Shown here in pieces: positions 1-12,199 of a DNA stretch of 64,000 nt. The stretch spans positions 1,688,538 through 1,752,537 of the forward strand of contig MU004235.1 of assembly GCA_010405405.1 (NCBI GenBank), given 5' to 3'. The DNA is from Microthyrium microscopicum (taxonomy: Eukaryota; Ascomycota; Dothideomycetes; Microthyriales; Microthyriaceae). The position numbers were made by a program, and so were the translations under genes. Under the pieces are notes generated by a model. That model saw only the letters and a list, made by a program, of their open reading frames with translations. It was not told the origin of the DNA and ran no database searches. Each line of letters opens with the position of its first letter. Position 1 is the first letter of the stretch.

Positions 1-2783
1 TTCCACTTCAGCCACTCAACGGAGAGCTCTTGCTATCCTCCCAGCAACGCTGCTGTCGATAGTAGGTGTGTATTATCATATCTGCTTGGTCGTCAAAGTG
101 GAGATTTTCCGATCATGACAATCCCCTTGAAAGTGTTCGTCCGCATTCAGTCTGCTGTAGAACCATCTGCTCGACTATCGACTTCTGATCCCGAGAAGTA
201 ATGCGATAGCAATTGAGTTGGCAGCGTCTATCCGCAATCTCGCAGATAGCCGTCGTCAGAACTTCCGGAGCACTGATGATGGCAATCGTTCTGGAGGTGG
301 CAGGCTGTAGATCATGTACCATAGTCGTCAGATCTGCTCAGGCCGTCAACCTTTACTCCGGATAGTACCGCGTGGCAATCAATATGTCAGTGTTTATCCG
401 CGATCTCACGGGCTGTCGTCGTCGAAGCTTCTTGGATATCAATCTTTGACCTGGACATCATCCGTCTCAGACATGTAGCACTGCCGTCGATGGCTTTTAT
501 ATCAAGCGTATATATCTGTCCTCGGGGTGAGCGCCATGACGACGTCTTTGCCAGGTTTTCTTAACTGCCTTGGAAGCGAAATGCCCTCGATGCAGCTATC
601 GCTCGACAAGAATGGTGTATCTCCATCGAAGAATTTCCAGCCATGTTATTCTTTACTTCAAGTTACCTATTCCAAGCAGCGAAGAGACGCATACTATGAC
701 AATGCTCCATGGTCTCGCGGCGATTGTCGAAGCCCACATTGATACAAAAGATGTATTACGTCTTCATCCATCTTATCAACGGGTTCATACTCTTATGAAC
801 GAAAGCGTAGCTCCAGGCAAGGACAGAACAGCGCGTCCAGATGAAAACAGTTCTTGCTACGTGTCCTGATGCTCAGCATAGGCCGGAGAAGTGATGGAAG
901 AAGCTGGATCGTGGTATAAAGCAGTGGTCTTGGTCAGCCCAAACTTAACTTTCCATCCACCACTCCATCCATCACTTCATTCTCCAACATCCTCGGACCA
1001 CATCTCCCGTCTCTGGTCTTCTTTTCCTCTCCAATATATAGGTGTCGCTGATACACTGTGCTTCTCAACTCCAGCCCGCATGGTTCCTCCGTCTCTCGCT
1101 CTGAAGCCGCTTCACTCTTCCCTTCACTCTGGTAGACCATCCTTGTGCATGTAGTCTCGTCTTTGCTTCCTCTCTCATATGTACCAATCACACATACACC
1201 ACGAGCCTCAAGGCCGTTCCAATGACAGTCGTATCCTTCCATATTTGTCATATCACTCTTTACTTCATCCCAAGCGACAATACCGCTGCATGTAGCCTTG
1301 TCTTTGTCTCTTCTCTTGTATATGCAACTTACTCATACACTAAAGACACCAAAAATCCATTCTTTCCGATGGCTTTTCTGTCCCCTTCGTTCATATACAT
1401 GGCCGACTTTGTACTAAGACTCAATGTATGCTCCGCTTGTTCGAGCAGAGCACAAGATGTCTGTCCAATTACAGCCCACAAGCCCAATTCCAGGCAATTC
1501 TTGACCAATGGCATCCCCAGGGTGATTGTAATCGGCTCCATTCTAATGGACGATAACGACCAGGGCGACAAGAAGAACTTGAGTCTGAGAGCGACAGTCA
1601 AAAAGTCTTTCGCACCCGTGGAATCAAGTCCCAAGATTATCCCATTGTGCTGTCATGAAGTTGCATGACTAAATCGGGACTGTGAGCCATCATAAGTCGG
1701 CTGACTGAGCTCCTTTCTCGTGCTCTGCTGGTGCCCATATGCTCAATAAGTTCGAGCAGCACCTACCTCTGCTTCCAATTGTCATAGTTCGAGGTTACTT
1801 CGTCTCTCCCGGCTATATGTACAATCACTCAACACGCAGGCTCATTTCACCCGCCGGGGCTCATGGATTCTTTCGTCTCCGCCGTTCTTTCTCGTCATTT
1901 TGCCTCTCAGGGTAATGACGATATTCTTGAATCTGACGATCTATGTCCGTAATTTCAGCAAGCATCGCATCCTTCAAAGCGCATCTCTGCAGCATTTCTT
2001 AAGCGATTGGCCCGAGAACACCTTGCAGTGAGGTGATCCTTCAGTGTTGAAGGAAGCAGAAACTGCGCACGTCAATTCGGACAGCAGTGAATACATGCTC
2101 AGCGAGTGTCTCAAAGAATGGTGCGCATCCACATCTCACTTGATTGAGGAACTCCCGCCGATTTTACCAGCAGCAACATAAGATAGGTGATCCACACGAT
2201 CCAGCTTATTGAGCGGATGCAATTGAAGGTTTCCTGGATCAAACACCGAAGGCCAACCACATCTTGGAGTTTCTTCTCAGACAGGCTCGTGGTGTGCGAC
2301 CGATCAAGAATCGTTACCTGCTCTCTTAAAAGTCTTTAAGGGACAAGCCAAGTCTCGCTAAATCACCACCTTAAACCTCATTGAGCCACTTATTATTACA
2401 TTTCAAGTAAAAATATCGCATCACAAGAAAACCCTACAAAATATAATCCAAACGAGGTAGAGGGATCATGTTAAATCTCTATATACGGCCTCTGTACCAG
2501 CTAGCCACCTTGGCCCATGACAGAACCACTAGGAACCGTTGGGAATACTTAAATGTAACAACACAATTAAAAGCCAACATACACGCCGCTCCTTTCTATC
2601 GAGATTGAAGTCACATCTATATCATTCCGCTTCAACTACTTCCCATCCCAATGCCCATCATCGGCCCCCACAACGGTAGCTGAAGCCCACGTAGACTTCC
2701 TGTCATATCGTCACTCGTCTACAGTACTCGGCGATCCAGGAGTAGTTTCCAGTACAGGCTTGCCGCATTGTCTTGCGGCTGAT
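1..2783. other. No supported gene
   Basis: This stretch has ordinary base composition but only short, overlapping open frames on both strands, none with a recognisable motif or a convincing chain of exons. The longest, about 148 codons near 1.2-1.7 kb on the plus strand, has erratic composition and no family resemblance that I can see. The last few hundred bases are the 3' flank of the Osh6/7-like gene. It may hold promoter sequence or exons of a gene lying to the left of the window. Confidence 0.5.
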
Positions 2784-4764
2784 CTAGTCCAGCGCATCGT
2801 GAAACTCATCAACCTCCTCCGTCTGCGAATCCTGCCGTACGATCGGTCTCTTCAAGTGACTTACTGCTGCCGGCACCGCAGCTTGCTGCCCCAGACCTTG
2901 GGTAAACCCCTGAGCGTGATTGATATCCATATTTCGCAGCTTTTCATGTAGTGCTACGTGTGATAGCTCGCCGCCAGCGCCGTGTGGTTGTTGTGCCTGT
3001 GAAGGTTCTTGGGCTTGAGATTGCTGGGCTTCAGGGGGTTGTTGGGCTTGAGACGGTTGCTGTGCGTCCGGGTGTTCTGGATGCGGGTTTAGTTGAGTTG
3101 CTGTATGTTGGCGCGAGAGACTCGGCGAACTCGTGTTTTGCCTGGAAGGTATCGAGAACCGCCGATCAAGCGCTTGACCCGGTAGGATAGGTGCGATGCG
3201 TAGGATTTGTTTGATCTGTTCGTCTGAGGTTTTGCCGTCACTGTAACATGGGGTATTAGCTTCCCTCCATAGAAAGGAACTATAATCTCTTACATCTTCG
3301 CATTCAGAATCCAGTCCAAGTCCTCCTCGCCTTCATCTTGCCCACCCGGCCCCCCTTGCACATGTCGAAATAACTTAGGCTTCCAGTCCAGCCCATCATC
3401 TGCTCGTTTCGAAGCCTCAAGTCGTTGTTGGTCCTCAATTGCTGATTTTTCGGTGGTGGCGGCAACATGATCTCGATTATGGATGGCTTCGTTTACTTTG
3501 GCCCAGAGGCGTTGAGATTCGCGCTCGTCTTGTTCTTCTATAGGTCGTGCGAGAGGTGGAGACGGTTTGGCGCCTTTGGCATTGAAGAGCAGCTCTTTTT
3601 GGTGTGTCTATAAAATCAATAGCTGAAAGACATACGGATCTGAGCTGGGTTCTTACCTTAATGTCTTTGATGTACATTTCTCCGTTCCAGAGGCCTGAGA
3701 GTTCGTATAGAGGTTGATCGGTTTTTGTGTCTCGGATGAATCCACCTATGGCGTTATATGTTCCACTGAAATATCCTTTTGTTTTGAATTCGAGATCTGC
3801 ATGGAGACCGAGTTCTGGACAGCGGACGAAGCTGTGGTCGCCTAGTTCGTACTTCATCTTGCCGAATAGGATGCCTCTTGCATACATATTTGGTTGTGTG
3901 ACGAAACTATACAAATCAGCAAAGACCTCTGCGATCCAATAATTTTCTTACTATCTCTCGTTATTGCGGTTCGTGAATCTCATGACTGCTATGCCTTCCA
4001 TCATACTTGCTGCGGAGTTGCCCAGAAATTTGCTTCGAGGTTTCAGTGTTCCGTCAATTCGTATGCCGTGTTCCGGGACCATGAAGAAGTAGCTCGATTT
4101 TGGAGGATGATGTGATGTTTGTTCCGAGATGTAGTAGCCCTTTGTCTTGTCTGGATATTCCCAATAGCATGTAAATGTTTCGCCTAGGATTGGATTCAGG
4201 GGTTTCTTTACGCCCCTATTTATACGTAAGCGTCATATTTCGAAAGGTTGATGCGGGACATACGGAGGTTTGATATGCCAACCACTGAGGTAGAATTTGA
4301 CTACGGATACGAACCGCTTGACTGGATCATCGATTTCGGGCATTGGTAGCATGATTTCGGGATGTGCCATGAAGCTATCGAGGCAGGTTAGTCGGGTTAT
4401 TGGCAATAAGGACGGATGGTTCGGTACTTTGTTATCCGTTCCAGCATGGATCTTGGTTCTAAGATGAAGGTCGGGAGAGTTACGCGACTGAGATCTGCAC
4501 CTGGTCGTAGTTGTGATATGATGTGTCCAAGGACTGAAAGAATTAGCCGCATCTCGAAGTAGAAAGTGGGAGAAGTTACCATTGCCTTGCTCGGCGTCGA
4601 CAACGGTCTCATCTTCAGTAGAGTATTCTCTTGTATCATCAATAGATGACCGGCCTAGGTGAAAAAAAAGAGTCAGCTTCTGATGCTTGATTTTCTAGAT
4701 TAGTAGCTCAAAGAAGAAGGTTGAGCTTACTGCCGCCAGAATGTCTTCGATGTCCTAGAACCAT
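2784..4764 (-). CDS. OSH6: Oxysterol-binding protein homologue, Osh6/Osh7 type
   Basis: This is a lipid-exchange protein of the ORP family, 536 residues in eight exons: 4731-4764, 4580-4654, 4428-4533, 4264-4374, 3952-4215, 3657-3906, 3294-3607 and 2784-3240. All phases agree. The family signature EQTSHHPP lies at residues 139-146, with both histidines that contact the PI4P head group, and the lid segment LPTFILE at 56-62. Those stretches and the block [14 protein letters not shown] read like yeast Osh6/7, which exchange phosphatidylserine for PI4P at ER-plasma membrane contacts. There is no PH or ankyrin part, as expected for that subgroup. The C-terminal tail (about 385-536) is a Q/P/A-rich repeat absent from yeast. 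It is divergent from the Ypp1 gene. The start ATG gives a short first exon (11 codons), so the exact N terminus is the least certain part. Confidence 0.93.
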
Positions 4765-5057
4765 GATGACTAGCTGCCAGGGAGAACACCGGCGAAGGGG
4801 GATAGGTATGTTTAGGAGCGACTGTGATGCTCAAGTGAGAACAGAAAAAGTGACAGAGGGAGGATCTATCAGGGCTGGTCAGACCGGGATGCAAGATGTT
4901 GTAGTTTGATGCAGATGATGGTGAATTTAGGCGGCAAGTAGCAAGAAGTTGGGCAGTCAAGGCAGTAACAGGTAGTTGAAGACAATCCTGGACTTTTTCA
5001 CTTTTTGCTTGACAGCACTGAGCAGTAGGATGACGACAACTGGTAGAGCTGGGAGAG

Positions 5058-5084
5058 CCAGTCAAACCAGTCAAACCAGTCAAA
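5058..5084. repeat. Short tandem repeat, 9 bp unit x3
   Basis: The unit CCAGTCAAA occurs three times in a row, with looser copies just downstream. It lies in the divergent promoter and has no coding role that I can see. Confidence 0.8.
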
Positions 5085-5142
5085 TCGCTGCAGTCAAAAC
5101 CACTGCGTCAAAACCAGTACGGTGCGGTAGTCAAACAAACCG

Positions 5143-5178
5143 GCAGCAAAGCAGCAAAGCAGCAAAGCAGCAAACCAG
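5143..5178. repeat. Short tandem repeat, 8 bp unit x4
   Basis: The unit CAGCAAAG is repeated about four times in the divergent promoter between the Osh6/7 and Ypp1 genes. It is a likely length-polymorphic site. Confidence 0.8.
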
Positions 5179-5770
5179 CGCCGCTGGAAGAACAGGACGT
5201 CAGAGGACCAATTGCGGGGCACACGTTTAAAGCTTGCGCTCCACTGTGACCTCAAGCTGCTCAAGGTCCAACGGGTGAGGGACGGGAATAATACGGGAGA
5301 TTGCCGATTGATTGGTATGCTGGTGGAGGGATGATTCGGCCCGTCGAGATGATAGATTCAGGCACTTTTCTGTCAATTGATTATTTTGTGAAACAAGAGA
5401 TATGGAGATAGAAGTTGGCGATTGATCACTGATAGCGATGGCAAGCGATGGATACAAGACATCCCCAAGACATCCGAAGGGCAGGTTAAACCGCACGGGC
5501 TTAGTTGTGGATGATGCCCCTGGCCACCGCCCGCGGGCCCCCCGGCCAGGCGTTTTTGTGCCACAGCTTCAGCCACGTGCACGTCCCATAATAATTGGAA
5601 CAGGTAACAACATCATGAGAAAGGAGCGACAAGTGGTACATGCTTCTTTTTGGTGTTTCTACATCCATCTGCATCTAATTGTCCTAAAATCCATCTCCCT
5701 TACTCCCATCTCCTAAATTCTCATCGCCGTTTTCCTACTTCGCCATGCCCATTGTTCTCCTTGATTCAAT

Positions 5771-8700
5771 ATGACTGGTGTTCCAGTAGAGACTGAAAAG
5801 GCCATTCGCTACATCCAGACCTTGGATCTGGCCCGATGCCAAGGTCAATGGCTTCAAGTTCCTGAACACGCTCGCAAGGTCGAGAAACATGCGCCTCATC
5901 GCAACAGTATGTCAAATTCGCCAAATCCAACTACATATTCTCTGCTAACTATTCTCAAGTTCTCGTCCTCACTGCCAGGGCAGAAGCATCCGCTGCCACC
6001 ACCGCCTTTTCCGAACAATCCTCCACCTTCCGACCCCTGATATCATCCTTGGTCGACGCCATAACCAAACCAAATCCCTATCCCGAAGACTCTTTTCAGG
6101 CAATAGTATGTCTGTCCTGGTTACATTGGCTTCTCCAAGAGCCGGAGCAAGCTTTGGCCCAACTCGTCGAAGATCCGGTCACCGCATATGACACTGCCGC
6201 TACTGAGAGAGCTCGCTCAAGAGAATGGATCAAGGTATGCGCTCTGAAGTATGCATATATAAAGGGTCAGTCACAGTCAGGAAACACCTAGCCAAATTCT
6301 GACATTGAACAGGCTTCACCCTCGAAAAGTCCAATTTACCAAACGAGGCCGCGATCGCCTATTATTCCGCGCTTCCCTTACTCTCCGACGTTTCGAGGAA
6401 TGTTGCTCTAGGATCGATGCCACGAGAATTCAGGCTTTGGGCCGAGAGATTGTTGTCGCGCTGCGTAGCATACACCCTGAAAGCTCAACCTCTCGATGAA
6501 AATACCGAATATGGCCGATTACTCCAAATTTTCCATCATTGGGCCGCCTTGTTCAATTTCCATCCTACAGACTCCAAAACCGGACTTCAAGCACCTCAAA
6601 CTACACCTGACTTTGAACTTGGACAGGAAGTCGAGTATACACGATGGAACATGTGGATGTCATACTACACCATCCTCTCTCAGATTTTGAAGAGAGGATT
6701 TGTGTATTCAATTTCATACTCTGACTCGAACCCAAACGTGTTCACTGCGCCGTCGAATTACACCGCAGAGGAATACCGAGATTCTCGATTGAAACAGCGC
6801 AAGGAGCTAAAGAACGTGGAAAATTGTATAGAAACGAAACTCCTCGAAGAAACTAGCTTTCCAAAAGCCCACGTACGCAATGAACGAGTGGAGAATTGGG
6901 CTGATGCCATCATGGATAATTGGAAAATCATGTGTGGATCAAGCTGGTCAGATGCCGATTTAGGTCAAGGTGGTAAAAACGCAATTGCCAAAGGTGTCTT
7001 GGATGTCAGTTTTATCATAATGTGTACTTGCATTATTATTTTCTAACGTATTTTAGATTCTTTACCGAGCTGCGACAAAGACCTTTCATTCAACACAGAT
7101 ATTGCGACACCTTTTTACAGTCCACGCGTATCTGGCTGAATTTGACCTCGCGTTGAAGGCTCTGGATTCTTACTTGGAGCTTTATACACGCGGAAAGGCC
7201 AGAACTGAAAAGACAGGAGAAATTGATTTCAGTTTGGACCATGAAGATAAGGTTTTATGGATACTAAGTGAAGCTATTTCCATCCTATGTCGATTTGGTG
7301 GACGAAAAGAGGCAGAGAAAGCAAAAGATATTGCAGCAAAACTACGACTCTGGACAGAAGAATGGGACACTGAGCCTCAAATTCAAGAAGCCACCACGAA
7401 TGAACCGAATGGATTAAATGGAAGTGGTAACATCACCGAGCCTATTGTCAAGCCAGTATCAGGATCCATCATCTCGGTCGCATACCACGCGCTTGGAACT
7501 TCAGAAGCCCATTGGGGACGACTGACATATGAAGCATCTACTCGGACTCAACATCAAAACAAAGCACAAGAATACTTTCGACTGGCTTTACAAAGAAAAT
7601 ACAGAAACTCGCGGAACTTGGATTATTTATATTCCCTTGCAATTTTGATGGCTGAAATGAGAGATATACCAGGCTCCATTAAAGTCGTTAAACAGGCGCT
7701 TGCCGAAGGCGCAAATCAAGGAACATCAGAGGATGACTTCCAAAAGGAGAGAAAGCTCATTCGCTTTTGGCATCTACTAACTCTCCTACTGAGCGCTAGA
7801 TCCGACCTTCTGAATGCCGCGAAAGCATCCAACGCCGCTTTTGAACAATTCCAAGACCCAGGCATGCTCTTTGGCCATCAAGAATATCGGTCCGAGCACC
7901 TCAACGATACCGAGAAAACCAATAGCCCAGCTTTAATCGACCACATGAATCCTTTTGAAAAAGTCGGCGTTCTCGAAGTCAAAATGACTCAAGTTGCTCT
8001 ATTGGAAGCATTTGAAGGACCCGCCTCCGCCGTCGAAGCTTCCCCCGATCTTCTCGCCCTCTACGTGCGTCTCTTTGGCGATTTAAGAGATATGGAGCCC
8101 ATGAAAACAAGTGGGGAGGCAAAAGTGCCAAAGTCTAGGGTGGGGAGTCTGAGAGCAAGTCTTTTTAAGCGTGCACGTAGTAGAAAAGTCGATAACCCAA
8201 GGATTAATGTAGGACCTCCCCAGACAGCTCAACCACCACAAACGGCGATCCTTCAAACTGTTCAGACGGCCGTGGCGTTTCCCCGTCCCTCGACGGCAGG
8301 TACTTCGACGGCCGCGCCTACGATTCAGGTTACGGATACTTCCTCGTCTGGCATTGTTGAAGCACGCGGTAGGCCTACGACCAATGGTATTTCTGGGAGG
8401 CCAAAGAGTGGTGTTTATGATGGTACGAAGAATGCTGATGGTAGATTGGTGCAGAGAAGTCGAAGCCGTAGTAAGATTCGCAAGCGGAATTCCGTGAGGG
8501 ATTCAATGGAAAGTTTTAGACCGCCGAGTCCGACTGCAAATTACGATGAGAATTCACCGGAGAATGCGGAAGCACAGCAGATCAACGGTGTTTCTTCCGT
8601 GAGCGTGCGGAATTCTGTGCAGAGCTTTGCGAGACCTGGCACCTCGACTTCTACGGCAACGAGGACGACGGTTGCTCATCGTAATAAGCGAGAATCAAGT

Positions 8701-9739
8701 ATGAGTATGAAATCGACGGCTTCCGATACGACTTCAGTGCTTGCAGGAATGGTGATTGGGAGGGCGGCAAGTCCTGCACCGGCATTTCCTAATATCACGG
8801 ATCGACGGCATAAACTTAGTGTGCTGGTTGAGCTTTGGCTGTTTGTGTCGGGCATGTATATGCGCGCGGAACAGTTTGAAGACTCGAAAGACGCTATCAA
8901 TGAGGCGGCGCATCTTGTGTCAAAGTTTGAACTTGAGCTTTCAAGGGCTACTTCTAGTGCCAAAGCATTTGCAAACTCCGGTTGGGGTGGCGGTAGGAGT
9001 ATCGATCAGATGTGGGGAGATATATGGACACAAGTATGTTATCTCTATCCCCTTTTACCCATCTTGGGGTTATTATACTAATGTATCATAGCGAGGCGAA
9101 CTCGCCAAATCCAGCGACTTTCCCCACGACGCCATCAATTTCTTTGAAAAAGCCGTAGGCTACTGGCCCAACCACGCCCGAGCCATCGTCGGCCTCGCCT
9201 CACTACTTTTAGACCTCTACTCTGAAATCATCACCCCCGACGCCCCGGAAGATCGTCCACCACCCTTCCTAACCGCAACCAATTACATCACCAACTCTGG
9301 TTCCGCAACCAACTCCACAACGACAGCATCAGCAACGCCTGCTCCGCCTTCTCTCTCACGCCATCAAACCGGCCAATCCATTCCGCTCTCTATTGCCTCT
9401 GCCAATACTTCTACTAGCAATAACAATAATCCTTCTACTACTAACAACAACAACCTACCTACCGACACTCATCCCACCACCGACTCACCCGCAGAGACGA
9501 CACCAGATTTACTGAACCGCCTGGCAGCTCGCGACCGCGCGTACTTTTTGCTTTCTACATTGACAAAACTAGGCGTCGGCTGGGATTATTCTGAAGCCTG
9601 GTTTGCGCTGGCTCGAGTGTATGAGGAGAGTGGACAGGTGGAGAAGGCAAAGGAGGTGCTTTGGTGGTGTGTGGAGCTGGAAGATTCGAGACCGTTGAGG
9701 CCTTGGGGTTGTGTTGGACTGAATGGATTCTTGCTTTGA
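5771..9739 (+). CDS. YPP1: Ypp1/TTC7-like TPR scaffold of the PI4-kinase complex
   Basis: This encodes a 1,252-residue protein in five exons (5771-5906, 5960-6265, 6313-7004, 7057-9033, 9092-9739) whose phases all match. It is built of helical tetratricopeptide-type repeats: an N-terminal block (about 1-350), a central block, a long Ser/Thr/Arg-rich unstructured insert (roughly residues 720-900) and C-terminal repeats containing SEAWFALARVYEESGQVEKA. Fungal members are annotated as Ypp1 or as a filamentation protein; the human counterpart is TTC7. In yeast, Ypp1 with Efr3 holds the Stt4 PI 4-kinase at the plasma membrane. A second low-complexity N/T/S-rich stretch sits in exon 5. The exon 2/3 junction was chosen because only the donor at 6266 restores the conserved frame. 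Product identity rests on overall pattern, not on a catalytic motif. Confidence 0.88.
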
Positions 9740-10814
9740 TGAGCTGATTGGGATGATATTGTCTATAGGAAAGTGAGGAAATAGGGCTGACGGGATAGGT
9801 GAAAGGTGCGTCAAAATGGAGGTGGAATTGTATGTGGTTTCTGTTGTTTGTTTACTCTGGGGGCGGAAATACCAGTTTGGTACGGAAAGGAGGAAAGGAA
9901 TAGATAGTACATATCCCATGATCGCGGTACATATGATTCAGTTTGTTGGTGTTATAGATGCGTGTGGTATAATGTTGTATTTTCTTCTTCATACCCCTAT
10001 CTCACCAAGCAGTCTATTCTTACCAATGTTCATTACTACTACACTTCTCCCTAAAATGTCTGATATCCCAACCCACGCTACATGTACCGAATCTAAAGAC
10101 CTTACTGTACGGATATGCTAAGACGATAAATAGTTGATTGAATCCTTCAGCACGTTTCTTGATATCCCACGGCTCAAGCCTTCTATACTAATGAGAAAGA
10201 CCCAACTGGACGGATCTACCCAGATCAAATCGTAGATGGAAAGGATTCGTAGGATTCATTGAACTATCTACATGCTACTTTTACCATGCTTTGCCACGCG
10301 ATATGCGAGTTCCTGGATCATAGCCTTATAGGGCTCAATTGCTGGTCTGTGACAGCCTGGTTGTCCATGCGCCGCCAGGAACCGTCTTGGCTTGCAGACA
10401 GTTGCAGTCGCTTGGTGCTGGTAGAGGCGATGGTTTCCGGGAATTATCTCTACCTACCTAGGTCGGTAGTATGCGGTTGTCTGCTAGATTGAAGTGGACA
10501 GTCAATTTTGGCACTGTTACGATGCAAGTCAACATTTTTGCCTTGCATCACTACTACGGTGAAATCTGATTCCTTAGATGTTATGCACAGAGGTGTAGGC
10601 GCACTCCAAAATCGATCGAGTAATTGAGCGACAGCGAAGCGGGCTGCATGCGGGATCCTGGTCTAAACCAGATCGTGGACAAATCATGGACGCCATCATC
10701 GCGACTGCAGGTGCAATTTGATCTAGAACTTATGCAGCTAATTTTCTTTCGCTTTGCTCGAACAATCCATGGCTGCATCCTTAATGTTGGAGGGGCGACG
10801 AGCTTCGCGGTGTA
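9740..10814. other. Intergenic; no supported gene
   Basis: This is the 3' flank of the Ypp1-like gene followed by sequence of normal composition up to the left TA target site of the large transposon. Small open frames overlap on both strands and show no coding character. The composition changes abruptly about 45 bp inside the transposon end. Confidence 0.6.
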
Positions 10815-10919
10815 CACTTGATTGCGAAAAGTGCTGTCTTTCTCCCTTGCTACTTGCTAGCATAAAATGGCAGATCTTTTAGATTTCTACTAATTATACG
10901 TAAAATAGCCTATAGAATT
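10815..10919 (+). repeat. Left terminal inverted repeat of the DNA transposon
   Basis: It pairs with the right terminal repeat over about 105 bp. The outer 45 bp keep ordinary G+C, whereas the inner part is already A/T-rich, so the RIP boundary falls inside the repeat. GCTAGCATAAAATGGC is identical in both arms. Confidence 0.9.
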
Positions 10920-11229
10920 AGGAGGTAGAAACTCGCGCTATCTTTTACTAATAATTAAGTATTCTAAATATTAAAGTTATCTAACGATCTTATTATAGTA
11001 ATCTTAGTGTTTTAGGTACTATTTTAAAGCTTATATTTAGCTAATCTTTAGTAGATATTTAGTTAGATATCTCCTAATAGTTTCTTACCTATTTTATATA
11101 TAATTTAATTATCTTTATTTTATAACCTTATTATGGACGCTATTTAATTAGAAATAGGCTAAAATAAAGCTTATTTAATCCTATCTTATCCTAAATGCTA
11201 TATTATAAATAGCTTAAGGCTCTTTATTA

Positions 11230-12140
11230 TTATTATGCTCTAAATAGGCTAATTAGTGAGTACTATTGCTAGATATATAAAGGTTAGTAGGTCTACTATT
11301 TAATTCTATTACGCATAGCTTAATATAGTTACTAGTAAGTATATTAAACGCCCTTATTTTACTCTTAGTTATATTTTAGAGATATCTAAAGCTATACGTA
11401 ATTTTATGCTAGAAGTCCTAGCTCTAAAGGAGACCTTCTTCCTTAATAAGATATTAAATTTACTATAGTAAGAACTTAACGTTAATTATAGCTAATAGGT
11501 GATTCTAAGAGAGCTATAATATATAAATTAGACGAGGAAGCAAGTAAGTTATATTACTTTTTAATAGTAATTACTAACTTAACTTTAAAGTAAAAAAGAT
11601 TACTTAATAATGCTATAGCCTTTAACGTGATAAATATTTTAAGCGTATAACGTAATATAGTATTAAATAGCTTATTTTTGTAGATAAAAGTAGTAGTAGT
11701 AAATTAGATACTTATTATTAAATAGGATAGAGCCTATAGGGCTCTCTTTGCTAGTCTTGTAAGTAATTAGATTATTTAAAGAGGTTAAACCTAATTCTAG
11801 CTTATACTATTTATAGCCTTCTTAACTATAATAAATATAAGGTAAATTTAGACTAAGATAGATTTAAATAGTAGTTAGATTAGGTTTTTCTTTCTTAGTA
11901 TAGTTACTATCTTGCTTCCTATAGTATTATTATTATAGATAATGCCTCTTTTTATTATAATAGTAATATTTAAGAGATTTTTAATTAGTATAGGGTTTAT
12001 TTAGAATATCTGCTACTATATTCTTTAGATTTTAATCTAATTAAAGCTTTATTTAGTAATATTAAGTCTTATTTAAAGTAGTATTGTCTAGACTTTAATA
12101 GAGGAAGGAATTATAAAGAAAGATTTTAACTTTTTAAGGA
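11230..12140 (+). pseudogene. Tc1/mariner-type (DDE_3) transposase relic
   Basis: Plus-strand reading shows, in order, a helix-turn-helix-like stretch with VSRSTI (about 11.29 kb), the second catalytic block DNASFYY near 11.94 kb, and the third block YSLDFNLIKALFSNIK near 12.02-12.07 kb, about 34 residues after the aspartate. This order and spacing fit the IS630/Tc1/mariner DDE superfamily. In the third block the expected catalytic glutamate codon now reads lysine, and the conserved prolines read leucine, as C-to-T and G-to-A changes would produce. Many in-frame stops are present, so it is dead. It lies within the element bounded by the terminal inverted repeats and is presumably its own transposase. 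Confidence 0.8.
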
Positions 12141-12199
12141 GATTTTTAATTATATTATACGTATATAAAGAAAGGATAAAAGGCGCGCAAAAAATTATT

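Larger units (their letters stand above)
4765..5770. promoter_or_regulatory. Shared divergent promoter of the Osh6/7 and Ypp1 genes
   Basis: About 1.0 kb separates the two divergent start codons, so both promoters must lie here. The stretch holds two small tandem repeats (near 5.06 and 5.15 kb) and a C/T-rich leader just before the Ypp1 start. I see no open frame with coding character. No specific factor site is called. Confidence 0.6.

Noticed and set aside
934-1668. Overlapping open frames of 100-150 codons on both strands
   Set aside because: No motif, no splice partners and overlap on opposite strands; composition looks non-coding.
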